Shown here one piece after another: positions 1-12,890 of a stretch of 64,000 nucleotides of DNA (the stretch's first letter is position 1; the number at the start of each line of letters is the position of its first letter). The notes beneath the pieces were generated by a model that saw only the letters and a list, made by a program, of their open reading frames with translations, was not told the DNA's origin and searched no databases. Source of the DNA: Ananas comosus (lineage: Eukaryota; Streptophyta; Magnoliopsida; Poales; Bromeliaceae); NCBI RefSeq assembly GCF_001540865.1, contig NC_033637.1, forward strand, positions 4,111,349 to 4,175,348, read 5' to 3'. Both the position numbers and the translations under genes were made by a program.

Positions 1-1144
1 AGAACTGCGTTTTGGTTCGGGTATAAATAAGAACTGTTAGTTCTAGACATAGGTACAAGTTCAGGTTATTTAAATATAAGTAAGAACTGCATTTTGTAGT
101 ATTCAAGTTACTTAAATTAAAAATTATTTTACTCATTAAAAATGATAATTAAATCACTATAATTTTGTAGACTAGCTAGTAAATTTAATGACAAATTTTC
201 TAATTTAATCGACTCAAATTAATCAGTTAAAAAAAATTAAGAAGCTAAAAACAATATAAATCAGCAAAATTAAACAAATATTATACTTTAAATTGCGATC
301 ATAAATATAATAACTTTTCAACCGTCAATATGAATAGCATTACAGATGACTATTAAAAAGTTGTCTTAATTTTTAAAATTTTCTTTCGTGATAAATAGCC
401 TTATTAGAAGTATATGACTATAATAAAATGATGATTTCTTTTATTTTAAGCTTTCACATTGTGATTCTAACTTGCACACTGGTTCATTGAATTTGGAATT
501 TATTCACTTTAGTTTGGGACCAAAAAAAATATTCTTAGGACATTCCTAGAAGAAACATCCCACAAATTTCTAAATTTCAAAAACAGTTGTAAGTCTCCTA
601 TTGGACCCCCTCCCTCTCCCCCTCTTGTTCTTTCGCTATTTGACGCGGACCTAATAAATAAATATAAGTTGCTATTTCAATGATTTAATGCTAATTTATA
701 TTACTTACTTCGGTAACTTATAATAATCACGAATATTAAAGTGCTGAGAAAAAAAAAAGAAAAGAAAAGAAAAGAAATAAGCTATATAGGTTAAATAATC
801 CAAAATACTTAGGCAGAGCTAAAATAAAATTTTTTATCCTAGTTTTAAGATTTCAAAACTAAGCCCTAATTATTAGAAATTTATTCTATAACCAAAAACT
901 CATAAAAATTATTAAAAATTTTAAATGAAATGAAAAAATAATAATAATTTTAAAAATGAAAATTAAATTTAACTAATCTTTCTGACCTCATCATTGGAAT
1001 ACTTGTCGCACCACTCTTTTGACTCTTTGATACTTTTCTTCTTTCCTGTGCAAACCTCATTACACCTTTTTCATTTTGAGTTCAAACATACTATATTTTC
1101 TCTTATTTGCTATCTATTATTTTATTAATATAAGTCCTATTAGG
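1..1144. other. AT-rich intergenic DNA, no gene
   Basis: The first roughly 90 bases resemble the ends of the 35.0-38.1 kb fold-back element. The rest is AT-rich with a short C/T-rich patch (about 605-630) and no supportable gene. Confidence 0.6.
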
Positions 1145-1925
1145 TAGGAGTGATAATTTGGCTCGCTGTTCGTGAGTCAACTCGTGTTCGGCTCGAAATG
1201 CGCTTGAGATTGAACCGCTCGTTTAGTAAACGAGCAAAATACGAGCTGAATTTTTCAACTCGTTTAATAAACGACCCGAACACAAACTAGAATCAGGTCG
1301 TTCGTATTCGGCTCGATTACAGCTCGAATATATATTTATATATAAATAAATAATTATATATATCATGTAGATTTTTATTATTTGATTTTTAGCCATCCTA
1401 AATATAAAACCAACTCAATTATAAAAAAATTTATTTATGTGTAAAGTTTCAACCATTAGATCAAAGTCTAATAGGTAAGATCTCCAAAATTTATATTCTA
1501 TATATATGTCCTTTCGAGTTCGGCTACTATACTCATAGGATCTTTTTATATTCATAAATTTTTGACCGTTAGATCTACTTCGACCATTTTTATTCGTTAG
1601 ATCATACTATTCAAGCAATCAGCTACACAATCCTAGGAGACCACTATCATCTCAATCGATGATTACTATCATCCTAACCATACATTTCTTCATCCAACGA
1701 TCGAAAATTTATGAGTACAAAGGATTCTATAATCATAAAAGTATAATAACTCTAGCCTATCCTTTCTGATATTTTAACTTGTTGTTTATGAGCCAACCCG
1801 TGTTTGGCTCGTTAATAAAATTTTTGGATCGATACTTTAATGAGGCAGCTCGAGATCGACTCTTTTATGAAACAAGCCAAACATGAGGCGCCCAGCTCGT
1901 TTCTGTTGGATGGTTGACACCCCTA
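1145..1925. mobile_element. Inverted-repeat element of the 'GCTCGTTTAATAAACGAGC' type, with a nested fold-back
   Basis: The ends TAGGAGTGATAATT and (inward from the right) TAGGGGTGTCAACC are inverted. Inside is the phrase GCTCGTTTAGTAAACGAGC, which recurs near 33.11-33.24 kb and 34.07-34.25 kb in diverged form. A fold-back of the roughly 230-bp family (about 1518-1755) sits in the middle. Confidence 0.55.
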
Positions 1926-2385
1926 CTATTAGGAGTCCTTTACTGCTATTAAATGTTAAAAAAAGGGATAAAAAGTATATAAAAATATTTTTTTTATTGA
2001 TAAGCTCATACAATTATATTTATATATATTAACAAAATAAGTGTATAGCTACTATGCTATCTGAAGTATAGATGATTTAATATTTCTAATTTGTTGACCC
2101 CTGAATCAAGAATTATATAGTTGGAATGATTGCAATCCTTTCTAGGATTGAGTTAGTACCTTTACAGTTGAGGTAATAGTATTAATCTAAAAATTAGAAA
2201 TGTTCAAAGGGGATGATCTAAGAATGAAAAAGTAAGAAAATATTATATTCTTTATGTTCCTAATAGCATAATAGCTCTACTCATAAAATAATTAATTACT
2301 TATCACAATAAATAAAATATTTATTGTAGAATTTGGAATAGGAATTAAGGGCCCGTGAACGAATGACTAATGTAGCTTTAAAAGT

Positions 2386-2421
<36 letters not shown>

Positions 2422-2894
2422 TATATGTGAGAGGTAAACGCGTAGGAAGCGACGGGAAATTACTAATGCGGTGGTCCCCACACGACGACCATGGAAAAAG
2501 CATTTCGTAATCGCGAAGTAGGGGTTTTTTACTAAACTAACCTTTCTTTTTATTTCATAATAATTTTAAAATTAAAACTAAATTTCGAGTGGTAGCGACT
2601 GCAAAGAAAATATTTTTAAAGAAAATGGTGATATGAACTGAACAAATCGTAGGCACCACTCAATTGTTCTAGAAATTTGAGGTAAATAATCTTTGGAGAT
2701 CCCCTCAAATATAGTTTGGGACGTCGATGGGCACAGATATTTAAAATTGTATTTGAATATGAATCTGAATGGACTGATGGTAAAATAGTAATGATTTTGA
2801 TTATGAATATACAGATTGGAAATCTACGGATTTTGATCTAGGTATTATTTTTGTATGTACATGAACAGAAGCTAAACTGAAACCAAACTATATA

Positions 2895-3438
2895 GAGTAA
2901 GGCTACTATGCTATCGGAAGCACGGAGCCTTCCGTGCTTCCAGCTCGTTTTTGATGTTGCGACTTTCGAATCGTCGATCGACTCCGTTAAACTTGATCTA
3001 GAGTATTTGAAGTACCTAGAAAATAAATTTTATGATTTTAAGATATCATTTGCCTAGTGAACGAAGGGACTCAAAATCAACGGCTGAAAATAAAAATCTT
3101 ACAAAATGTAATAATATGACATTAAAATTTTAAATCAAAGATATTGATCTTGTTTTATATAGTATAAAGAATTTTCTATCAAAATTTCACGTGATTTGGA
3201 TATTTCTACACCGTTAAACTTGTAAACGGCTCACTACGGCCATTGAAATTTGTTGATTTTGAGCCCATTCGATCACTAGGCAAATAATATCGAAAAATAA
3301 TAAAATTTATTTTCTAGATACTCCAAATACTCTAGATCAAATTTAACGGAGCCGATCGACGATTCGAAAGTCGCAACATCAAAAACGAGCTAGAAGCACG
3401 GTAGGCTCCGTGCTTCCAATAGCATAGTAGCCTCACTC
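2895..3438. mobile_element. Fold-back element, family A, copy 1
   Basis: 544 bp with inverted ends GAGTAAGGCTACTATGCTA and GAGTGAGGCTACTATGCTA, and long inverted arms. Each end carries its own small hairpin with stem GGAAGCACGGAG. Short TATA-type tracts flank it. Non-coding. Confidence 0.75.
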
Positions 3439-6418
3439 AACTATATATGTATATTAATAATATAATTTGATATTTGGTATATTAAATTGTCGGGTTTGGG
3501 TCGGGTTTGGGTTTTTTTGATTTCGGGTACGGTTTTTGGCTTTTTATTTGGCATAGTTTCGGATTTAGATGTTTATATCCGATTGTGTTTGGGAACAGTT
3601 CCAAATTTTTTTAAAAATATTTTATTATAAAATGTTTACTTCTCTTGTGAAATATACATAACACTTTTAAACAACTTGGATGAACTAATTAAATTTTTTT
3701 TATATTATCTAATACCAGTTTCGTGATAATTCAGACGAATATAGTATTCAAACATGTTGCAGTATGATCAAATTTTTAAAATTCAAATACACAAGTTGGC
3801 TAAAAATTTGATGGTTGATTTCGAAGTTCCAAGTTGGAAGTCTAATTAATTATATTTCCAGCTGAGCCTAATTTTTTTTTAAAAATAAGCGAACCGCTTG
3901 CTATCTTTGTTCTGGAAAAAAAAATTCAAATGGATTTTATTTCATTACTAAAATAGAAATGAGAAATAAAATTGGATTGTATTGTAACGAAAGATAAAAT
4001 GATAAATTATTTAAAAATATTTTGTTCATTATTGGAATGAAAATGTAAAATGTAAATTAACATTTAAAATTTTCAAAGAGAATTTTGGTTAAGAGAAAGG
4101 AGAGTGGTGAAGAAAGAGGAGAGGATTGAGTCATTCTCGTTCCAAGAGGAATGAAAATATAAAATTAGATTTCTGTAAAATAAATTAATGAATTTTATTT
4201 TAATTTTATAGTTTAAAAAAAGGTTACTTTTATAACGGTCTCTCTAAATATAGTAAATTACAAATATATTCCTACAAAATTTAATTTTTCTATGTCATCT
4301 CGACAAAAGTCCTAATATTTTTAAATATGTTCATGCCGTTAGTATCCGTTAGAAAAAACTAGATAACCATAAATAAAATACTTAATCCTAATTAGTTAAT
4401 GAAGTGAATTGACCGTTTTACCCCTCTTTAATTAATGGTTGGGATTTTTCGAGGTACATATTTGTGATGTCAAAAAGATCATTTCACTTATAAAATAAAT
4501 AATATTTTAACAGTAATAAACTAGATGGATATATTTAAAAATATTAAGACTTTTACCAAGTAATATATAAAAATTAAATTTTATAGAAATATATTTATAA
4601 TTCACTATATTTATAAAAATCTGTATGGAATTAACTCTGAGTTTTGACGAGGGAGATGATGCTTGTTACCATCACCCTGTTTCTATGGCAGATAATATAC
4701 GCACGATTCCTCCCCACTGCCACGCAATCTGATCCGTTGGATTACTGTAGGAGGATCGAACTTAGGCGTATGTTCTCCACTTGTTTGTGTGTCACGTAAA
4801 TATCTTCGAGGGTAATGCTTTCCAACGCAAAAGATATTTCTTAAATATAAAAGTATACAAATATTGATGATCAGTACATGAGATTCTAAATTCAAATTTT
4901 AATTATTTTTTAAACTTAATTTATTTTAAAAAAATAAATGAATCAGATAACATGCCATCTTTCTCTAAAAAAATATAAAATTATAAAAATATTGTAAAAA
5001 ATATTGTTATCTAATAATATAAACTTTTACAAAAAAAAAAAAAATGTGTCGTACAATTTAATATGATATTAGAGCTGAAGGCTCTAAGTTTGATTCTATG
5101 ATCCAGCTTTTATTTAATTTAATTTTCTTTCGATTAATTGAAAATCAACAAAATGGGCCTATTAAAAAGCTTCGAACTTTTTTTAATGGTTGACACCCAT
5201 TTAACTTTTAATTATTTTTTAATTTGAGTTCTTATTGTTAATTAAGTTAATTATTTGGGTTAAATTTCATCGCTCGAGCTATTTGCAGTTAATTAATCTA
5301 GTTTTATTTCTTACGAAGTAGCTTAAAATATTAAATTTGATATAATTATCAATTTATTTGATAAAATCTCTATTTACTTAGCTAAAATTATTTAAATATA
5401 AAATTTTAAAAGTTTAGAAGATCTCAATGAAAAAAAGGGGGAAAAAAACTTATAGAGGACAATTTAAAAAAGGCCAATAGTTGAGAGGGTCTCCGTACAT
5501 TTTTAGCTCAATAAAATTAGTATAAATTAAAATAATTAAAAGGTGTCTATCTCAAAATAGCGGATGATTGAGAGGAATCTGATAAAATTTTTATATCTAA
5601 AATATTAAATTATCAGTTAACTATCTCATGTTCAAAATTAACTCACCAATTATATTTACACGCCTTTTATTGATTCAAGATTTATAATACTTTGATATGC
5701 TGTACATTTTATATTAGAAATGACAAATATATTACTAATTTATTAATTCGTTTAGATCAGAAATTATTAAGAACTAGTATAATTTTATTAATAGACCACT
5801 CAGAAATGTCTCCCATAATAAGTGTACCTCATAATTCATAATAATTAATCTAGTATTTCTACTATCTTAAAATTTACAGTAATTTTACTATTTTACTAAT
5901 ATTTTTTTATAGCTTTTCAATTTAAATTAAATAATAATAATTTAAATATTTTTAATAAAAAATATAAAAATTTACTGAATATTACAAATGGTGAATGAAA
6001 TGGGCCCATTTCCATTCTATATTATTAAGCAGCTATTTTGATCACTTCACAAGATTTCTCTTAACAAAGAGAATACCATAATAGTGGAGGATATTTATCT
6101 ATCTGTTTTTTATAAATTAATCCCCACTTTTGGTAATGTCGTAACGTGTCCAAAGATCTATTCCCCATGGAACATGTCCAGTTGTACTAATTATTATTAC
6201 ATTGAAAATAAAATAAGAAAACAAAACCATGTGGCAAAAATGTGAGCAATGCTTGGTTGATGTGATGTGACATATATGTAGAGAGAGAGAGAGAGAGAAA
6301 GTAGGATTTCTGTGTTGTTAAAAATACTTGTGCTTCTAATTTCTTAACTCTTTATCAATTTTGATGAATGATTAAGGTAAGAAAGAGAAAAAAATTGAAG
6401 AAAAATATAATTAGTTTA
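3439..6418. other. AT-rich intergenic DNA
   Basis: Apart from the fold-back at 4222-4621, only decayed repeat words are seen. At about 5065-5095 the phrase TGATATTAGAGC followed by GTTTGATTC looks like a degenerate tRNA-type primer site or tRNA-derived repeat, too decayed to assign. Confidence 0.5.
4222..4621. mobile_element. Fold-back MITE-like element
   Basis: About 400 bp with inverted arms of about 110 bp. Both arms contain ATATAGT(A/G)AATTA, AAATTTAATTTTT and AATATTTTTAAATAT. No coding capacity and no clear target duplication. Confidence 0.55.
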
Positions 6419-6648
6419 GAATATTATTAATAGCATTAAGTTATTAGTGTTATTAAATTTTTTGCTTTTGGATGAAGGGATGTGCAGTTAAGACGATAGT
6501 GATCCTTTAGGATTGAGTGGGTGATTTGTTGAATATATAGTATGATCTAACGGATAAAAATGATCAAAAAAATATATTTAACGGCAAAAAACTTGGTAGC
6601 ATCAAATATTTGGTGCTATCGATAGTATTGTCGCGGGACTCTCTCAGT
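6419..6648. mobile_element. Fold-back element, family B (about 230 bp), copy
   Basis: It begins ATTATTAATAGCATTAAG and ends near GGTGCTATCGATAGTATTG. The centre has the family phrases GATTGAGTGGGTGAT and TATGATCTAACGG. It is followed by (CT)n and (AT)n to about 6745, where the next element begins. Confidence 0.6.
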
Positions 6649-6671
6649 CTCTCTCTCTCTCTCTTCCTCTC

Positions 6672-6745
<74 letters not shown>
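6649..6745. repeat. (CT)n then (AT)n microsatellite
   Basis: Compound microsatellite joining two fold-back elements. The TA part continues to the first base of the next element. Confidence 0.9.
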
Positions 6746-6748
<3 letters not shown>

Positions 6749-6974
6749 CGGCTGTAATACTATCGATAGCACCAAGCGCGCGCTTGGTGCTATCGAGTTT
6801 TCTGCCGTTAGATTTAACCCTTTGACTTTTTTTATCCTTTAGATTATACTATTCAATAAATAACTTACTCAACCCTAGAGGGCCCACATCATCGTAACCG
6901 TACGTTTTTTCATTCAAGGGCCGAAAATTTAATAGCACCAAGCGCTTGATGCTATCGATAGTATTCCAGCCTAG
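6746..6974. mobile_element. Fold-back element, family B, copy with long end palindrome
   Basis: 229 bp between (AT)n tracts. The left end has a palindrome of about 35 bases with stem CGATAGCACCAAGCGC. The right end carries a matching hairpin, stem TAGCACCAAGCGC. The internal sequence is the reverse complement of that in the copies at 6419 and 19731. Confidence 0.7.
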
Positions 6975-6998
6975 TTATATATATATATATATATATAT

Positions 6999-7542
6999 GG
7001 GTCCGGCTACTATACTATTATGAGTATGATCGCCCTCGTACTCATAAGTTATTTTCGATGATAGAGCTTTCGAATCGATGATCCACACCGTTAAACGTTA
7101 TTTATAGCATTTAAAATTTCTAGAAATCAAATTTTATAATTTTCCGACATCATTTACCTTACGATCAAGAGGTCACAAATTTGACAATTTTTAACGGCCG
7201 GTATGGAATACTTGCTAGTTTAACGGTGTAAAACAATCGAAATTTGTTGAATTTTTGATAGAAAATTCTATTCACTACATAGATAAAGATCAATAACTCC
7301 GATCTTGAATTGAAGGATCCGATCATTTTTTTTAGGACATCGTTCGATTTTGACCGTTCATTTTATGCCCACTTGATGAACTTTATTATGATTTCAAAAA
7401 TTTACGAAATTAAATTTCTAGAAGTTTCAAATACTCTAGATCATATTTAACTGAGTGGATCGTCGATTCGGAAGCTCCATCATTGAAAACAACTTATGAG
7501 TACGAGGGCTCCAATACTCATAATAGTATAGTAGCCATGGCC
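6999..7542. mobile_element. Fold-back element, family A, copy 2
   Basis: 544 bp between TA microsatellites. The ends read GGCTACTATACTA (left and right, inward). The end hairpins here have stem TTATGAGTACGAG rather than the AGCACGGAGC type. Inner arms contain the family phrase CGAATCGA(T/C)GATC. Confidence 0.75.
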
Positions 7543-7559
7543 TATATATATATATATAA

Positions 7560-8062
7560 TCTGGCTACTATACTTTTATGAGTACGATCGCCCTCGTACT
7601 CATAAGTCGTTTTCAATGATAAAGCTTCCAAATCGACGATCCATACCGTTAACCATTATCTAGAGCATTTAAAACTTCTAGAAATCAAATTTCATAATTT
7701 TTCGACATCATTTGCCTTACGATCGAACGCTCACAAAATTGACAATTTTTAACGGCCGGTATGAGATACTTGTTAGTTTAACAGTGTAAAAGATTCGGAA
7801 TATGTTGAATTTTTTATAAAAAATTCTATTCACTATCTAAATAAAGATCAATAACTTCGATCTTAAATTGAAGGATCCGATCATTTATTTTTAAGACGTC
7901 GTTCAATTTTGACTGCCCATTTTATGCTCGTTTGATGGACTTCATTATGATTTCGAAAAATTACGAAATTTATTTTTAAAAATTTCAAATACTAGAAGAT
8001 CACATTTAACGAAATTTATTTTTTAGAAGTTTCAAATACTCTAGATCATATTTAACGGAATT
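7560..8062. mobile_element. Fold-back element, family A, truncated copy 3
   Basis: The left end CTGGCTACTATACTTTTATGAG starts directly after the TA tract that ends copy 2, and the same TTATGAGTACGA hairpin is present. The right arm stops near AACGGAATTTGATATATATA, with a duplicated piece of about 50 bp (TTTCAAATACT...) before it. Confidence 0.6.
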
Positions 8063-11032
8063 TGATATATATATCAAACTCAAGTGAAGAGAGGACCCCA
8101 AACTTCATCATAGTTTCCGTTGAGATATAATTTCACAGGGATATTATACTTATGAAAGTACCATTACATTCACATGGTCTTCTTGAGACCTAAGATGCAT
8201 GGAACTAATTTGTGCTTTTATTCTTAAAGTAGTAATATTCCAACACAACATATTCCTACACCGTCTCAAATTCTCCCTCAATAAACCCATATGCAATTCG
8301 TGAATTATGCTACAATACTCTTAGAAGTCCTAACTTTTGAGTATTCGCATGTCATTTTTTATGATTAGATAACATAGTCATAGCGCCAAATTTTATGATT
8401 ATTCAATATTATTTATTAATTAATTAAGCAGTCTCAAAATTAATAATTTCGAACCGTATGCTTGATTATTAGATAAATATATGTCAAAAAAAATTTAAAA
8501 ATGGTGGGGGTTTCTAAAAAGTTAAGATTGTATATAGCAGCATATCCTTTTCTCCACCATCTATTCCATTGTAGTGTTTTCTCGGGTGGGAATCTTTACA
8601 TCCCATTCAAAAGATAGAGATGGTTGATTTGAGGTACCTTTCTAACATCACTGTTAAAAGCAACCAAAGATTATACTCCTCTCCCCCATTTGATGAAGTC
8701 CCCTCAGGGAAGGGGAAATTATTGCATAGGCCACAATCAAAAGAGGACCAGAGATATTAAAATCTAAATGTAAATAATTATATACCAAAATAAATTATCG
8801 AAGACCACAACTTTTGATAAGATATTAGAGCATTCCCGTAGTTTTCTCGGGAAGCTGACGTAAATATATTGAAGAGGTTTCATTGGTTAATACACGTACG
8901 ATTCTGCCGACATATTATTGGTCCGAATAATAATTTATTTTTTTTATCTTTCTATATCTTTCTAAGGTGCCAAGTATATCCTACTTTTTTATTTTTTATT
9001 TTTTATTTTGTCGTCACCTTATCCTCCCAGTAGTCTTAGAAAAAGGCAACATGTAGACGTCCCCACACTCCACCTACATCCTCTTCTCCCCTCCTAAGAA
9101 ACGGATGTATATTCTTTGCAACCCAAGAATAGTAATTGATGATGCATTTCCCACCTCTTTTTCTCTCTACAAGTATCCTAATATGCTGTTCTTACGGAGA
9201 GTTGATGTGTCGATAACATATCTATTATTTGTTATTTATTATTTATTACTATTATTAGATTATTAGACTACAATAAAAGAGAGTTGGGAGAATTTGGAAG
9301 AAATTGGGAGTGACACGTATCTTCCAATTTCTCCAAACTCTTTTTTAAACCCCTCCAATTTCTCTTAACTCTCTTTTAAATCCTCCCCTTCAACATTAAT
9401 CTATATTTTTATCTTCTATAACACTATATGAATTCCCAATGAAAATAATAACATGACAAGCCCTCTTTTTTTAAGATTTTTTAGATTTTTTATATTTTTT
9501 GATGATGGTTCATTCTCCTTTATTCTTACATTTAATGTTCTTAATAATTACAATTCCATTAACACTCACCTCTTAATTACTCTTTAATTTCATTTATATC
9601 CCCTATAAACTTTTTAATAGTGAAATATTTAAGGCATTAATTATAAAGAGAAAAAACTGTCTAATTATTTACAAGAATAATGGCTTTTTTACATATTTAT
9701 ATTTTTCCTATCTTATTATATTTAATGTTGCTAATAATAGCTATATATTACCTACGTATGTTTTTCTTTCCTAATTAATTATATACTATTATGCTACATT
9801 ATTATTATCTACATTACTATGCTTCATTATTAATCAAAAGATTGTTAGTTGATATAGAGCATAATTAAACATGGAAGATATTTCGAATGCATCGAAAATT
9901 TAATTGAGATCAAGCCTCTAACTCTCTATTTGTTAGTGAATCAGTTATCTTATTTTTAATTTTATATTTTTCAACATATATATTATTAATAATGTATACG
10001 AAGAACGCGCATGGACTCCAAAGGCATTTCATCTTCCACACGCCACCCCACTCTGAATCTACGTCACTGGCACGTGCGACGGCGATGACGTGGCAGGTCG
10101 CGAGCCTATCGCGTCGTTTGGCTGCGCTCACACGCGTCGGCCGCACACGTGTCGAAGTTGGAACTAATATTACGCCTAACAGGGCTACAATTAGTGACGT
10201 TGTTAATTTGAGTTGCCATAAAAGACAAATTTATAAAACTACACTCAAATTTATTTAGAACAAACCTTTTACGCATGTTCTACTTTTTATTGTCCACACT
10301 TGTAAGCATTTCAGGAGTTACGAGGAAGACTAACGAGAGACCATCTAAAAAGAGGGAAGGAAAAAAAAAAAAAAATAGTACAAAAAAAAACTTACATGAT
10401 TCCACTGCTAGTCTACATTTACGAATAAAAATAAATAAAAATTATTTATCATCATCAAAAATGAATTAGTATAAAAGATGGCTCCTAGGACGCTTGACTT
10501 TACAAAATAAAATAATTGTTTTGAAAAAAGTTATTAGTTTTTGTGGTTTTACATAAATGAGCTTTCTTTATTTTTACAAATTTGAACCAGAATTTTAAAA
10601 AATTGACTATAATATTATGTGCATTGGAGTATTCAACAACTATGTATCTCTGCTTCCTCTGCCCCTACTCACAGGCGCATATTTGATGCTTCAACCCCCG
10701 GGCAGCAGTTTAAGTACTTATTCCATCTCCGCCACCTCCGCACCAACTTCTCCGTCGTGTCCCCATCGTGATGCTCCTTACGAGTGAGAGGAAGACGATG
10801 AATTTGAAATATATTTTTTATTAAAAAAATTATTTAAAAACATGAGATTACCTTTTATATATTTAAAGTTATTCTATCTAACTATTATATCTAACTATTA
10901 CAGCTAGACAACGGCAAAATTTGAGCATAGTTCTAAGCATTGCAATTGACCCTTCTATTGTTCCAACTTCAATAGTTGAATTCAGATATATCAAATTAAA
11001 CACTGATTTGGATATATATATATATATATATA
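8063..11032. other. Intergenic DNA with one small hairpin and the ACGT cluster
   Basis: An imperfect hairpin of about 120 bp at about 9278-9400 (arms with TTTGGAAGAAATTGG/CCAATTTCTCC). The bZIP-motif cluster is at 10061-10200. No gene is supportable, and several short frames here are chance. Confidence 0.5.
10061..10200. promoter_or_regulatory. Orphan cluster of ACGT-core (bZIP-type) motifs
   Basis: Five ACGT cores lie within 140 bp: 10061-10064 (TACGTCA), 10072-10075 (GCACGTGC), 10088-10091 (TGACGTGGCA), 10147-10150 (ACACGTGTC) and 10197-10200 (GTGACGTT). The stretch is GC-richer than its surroundings. Such motifs act as ABRE/G-box sites in plant promoters, but no downstream gene is visible on either strand here. 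Confidence 0.35.
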
Positions 11033-11572
11033 GAGTCCGGCTACTATGCTATCGGTAGCACGGAGCGCTCCGTGCTACCAAGTTGTTTTCGATGATGCGG
11101 CTTCCAAATCGACGATCGGCTCCGTTAGACTTGATCTACACTATTGAAAGTATTTGGAAACTAAATTTCAAATTTTTTCAACATCATTTGACTAGTGATC
11201 AAAAGATCTCAAAATTGACAATTTTAATGGCCGATGTAGTGTGTTTGTGAGTTTAACGGTGTAAAACAATCCAAATGCGATGAAAATTTTATAGAAAATT
11301 CTTTTCACTATTTAGAGTAAGATCAGTATATCTGATCTTGAATTTAAATCTTTTATCATCATTTTTTATGAGATTTTTATTTTCAGCCGTTCAATTTTAG
11401 ACTACTTGTTTGATAGGTAAATGATATCGAAAAATTATAAAATTTAGTTTCTAAATACTTTCAATAGTGTAGATTAACTCTAACGGAGCCGATCGTCGAT
11501 TTGGAAGCCACATCATCGAAAACAACTTGGTAGCACGGAGCGCTCCGTGCTACCGATAGTATAGTAGCCTAG

Positions 11573-11575
<3 letters not shown>
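11033..11575. mobile_element. Fold-back element, family A, copy 4
   Basis: 543 bp between TA microsatellites on both sides. Ends GAGTCCGGCTACTATGCTA and, from the right, GAGCTAGGCTACTATACTA. Both end hairpins are near-perfect palindromes with stem GGTAGCACGGAGC, identical at left and right. Confidence 0.8.
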
Positions 11576-11607
<32 letters not shown>

Positions 11608-11611
<4 letters not shown>

Positions 11612-11965
11612 CGCTGGTATGTTTTTAGAAGTACGGAGTCCTCCTTGCTTTCAAATCGTTTCGATGTTGAAATTTTTGAATTGACGACCGGCTCCGTAAG
11701 ACTTAATTTAAAGTATTTGAAATATTTAAAAAATAAATTTCACAATTTTGTGATATCATTTGCTTAGTAGTCAAAGAAACTCAAAATCAATAATTATAAT
11801 AGTCATGGTGAACCGTTTACAAATTTAACGATATAAAAAATATTCAAATTATGTAAAATTTTGATGAAAAATTTTTTACACTATATGAAATAAAATTAAT
11901 ATTTTTGATCTAAAATTTTAAAAACATATCATTAAATTTTGTAACATTTTTATTAAAACTTTTTT
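11608..11965. mobile_element. Fold-back element, family A, truncated copy 5
   Basis: It begins after the TA tract that closes copy 4. The left arm has a decayed hairpin (GAAGTACGGAGTCC...TTGCTTTC), and only about 360 bp remain. Confidence 0.5.
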
Positions 11966-12048
11966 ATCACAGCTTTTACCTTCCGACAAGAACAGTGCAA
12001 TATATTTTTATCAATTTGGGTTGAGTCGGCACAAAAAAAAGAGAAAAT

Positions 12049-12426
12049 ACTTCAAAACCCCCTTTGTGGTTTCATACTTTTCCATTTTAATACTCTATAG
12101 TTTAAAGTGTATTAAGTTAGTATCCTGTGATTTCTCACTTTATCACTTTAGTACCCTGTGGTTTAAAGTGTATCAAGTTAGTACTCTATGATTTTATTTT
12201 TGTATCAAGTTAGTATTCTATGGTTTTTAAATCACAAGGTACTAAAGTGATAAAGTGCGAAACCACAGGATACTAAAGTGAAACCATAGGGTACTAACTT
12301 GATACACTTTAAACCACATGGTACTAAAGTGAAAAAGTGCAAAATCAAAGGGTATTAATTTGATACACTTTAAACTATATAGTACTAAAGTGAGAGAAAG
12401 TGAAACCAAAATGGAGTTTTTGAAGT
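12049..12426. mobile_element. Fold-back element built of repeated 'TTTAAAGTGTATCAA' units
   Basis: Inverted ends ACTTCAAAAC(C)CC and ACTTCAAAAACTCC, with inward GTGGTTTCA/TTGGTTTCA. The interior repeats 'GTACCCTGTGGTTTAAAGTG'-like units in both orientations. A diverged copy lies at 53471-53808. Confidence 0.6.
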
Positions 12427-12439
12427 TTTTCCAAAAAAA

Positions 12440-12890
12440 AAACATTTTAAAAGATAATAATGCCGACGGCCGTGTCCGTGCAGCAGCAGCAGACGGCAGG
12501 TACACGCGGTCATCGGGAATGGCGAAGGGACGCCGTGGCGGGGCCAGGCGGCGGCCGCCACGCGGGCTGCGGAGCCGCAGTGGGGCGCTGAAATCTGGAC
12601 GAAGCAACCCCACGTCCTACGTTTCCGGGAAGCGCGCCTCTAATTCATTTAAATAATAAGAAATTAGTTAAATTAAATCCACGGAAGAAGCTGCGAGAAG
12701 CGGCGAATTAGCACAATCGCATCTTTCGGCTTTCGCGCCCCGCCCTTTCGTCCGTTCCTGGTGCGTTTTTGCCCGACGACAGCAGTTGGTTGTAACTTCC
12801 AACTTCTCCGCACCGCGCCAAAAGTTTGTTCGACCTCTTTCCTCCTCGACACATCTGCTGAAGAGAGAAAGAGAATTTTAGAGTGCACCG
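12440..12890. other. Isolated GC-rich island without a recognisable gene
   Basis: About 450 bp far richer in G+C than its neighbours, with CAG repeats, CGG-rich stretches and CGCG/GCGC words. Short frames on both strands are Arg/Ala/Pro-rich and match nothing I know. It sits exactly between two fold-back elements (12049-12426 and about 12883-13548), so it may be a relic promoter/first exon or DNA carried by a transposon. Confidence 0.4.

Noticed and set aside
6610..6825. Ser/Leu-Tyr/Ile repeat frame
   Set aside because: Translation of CT and TA microsatellites.
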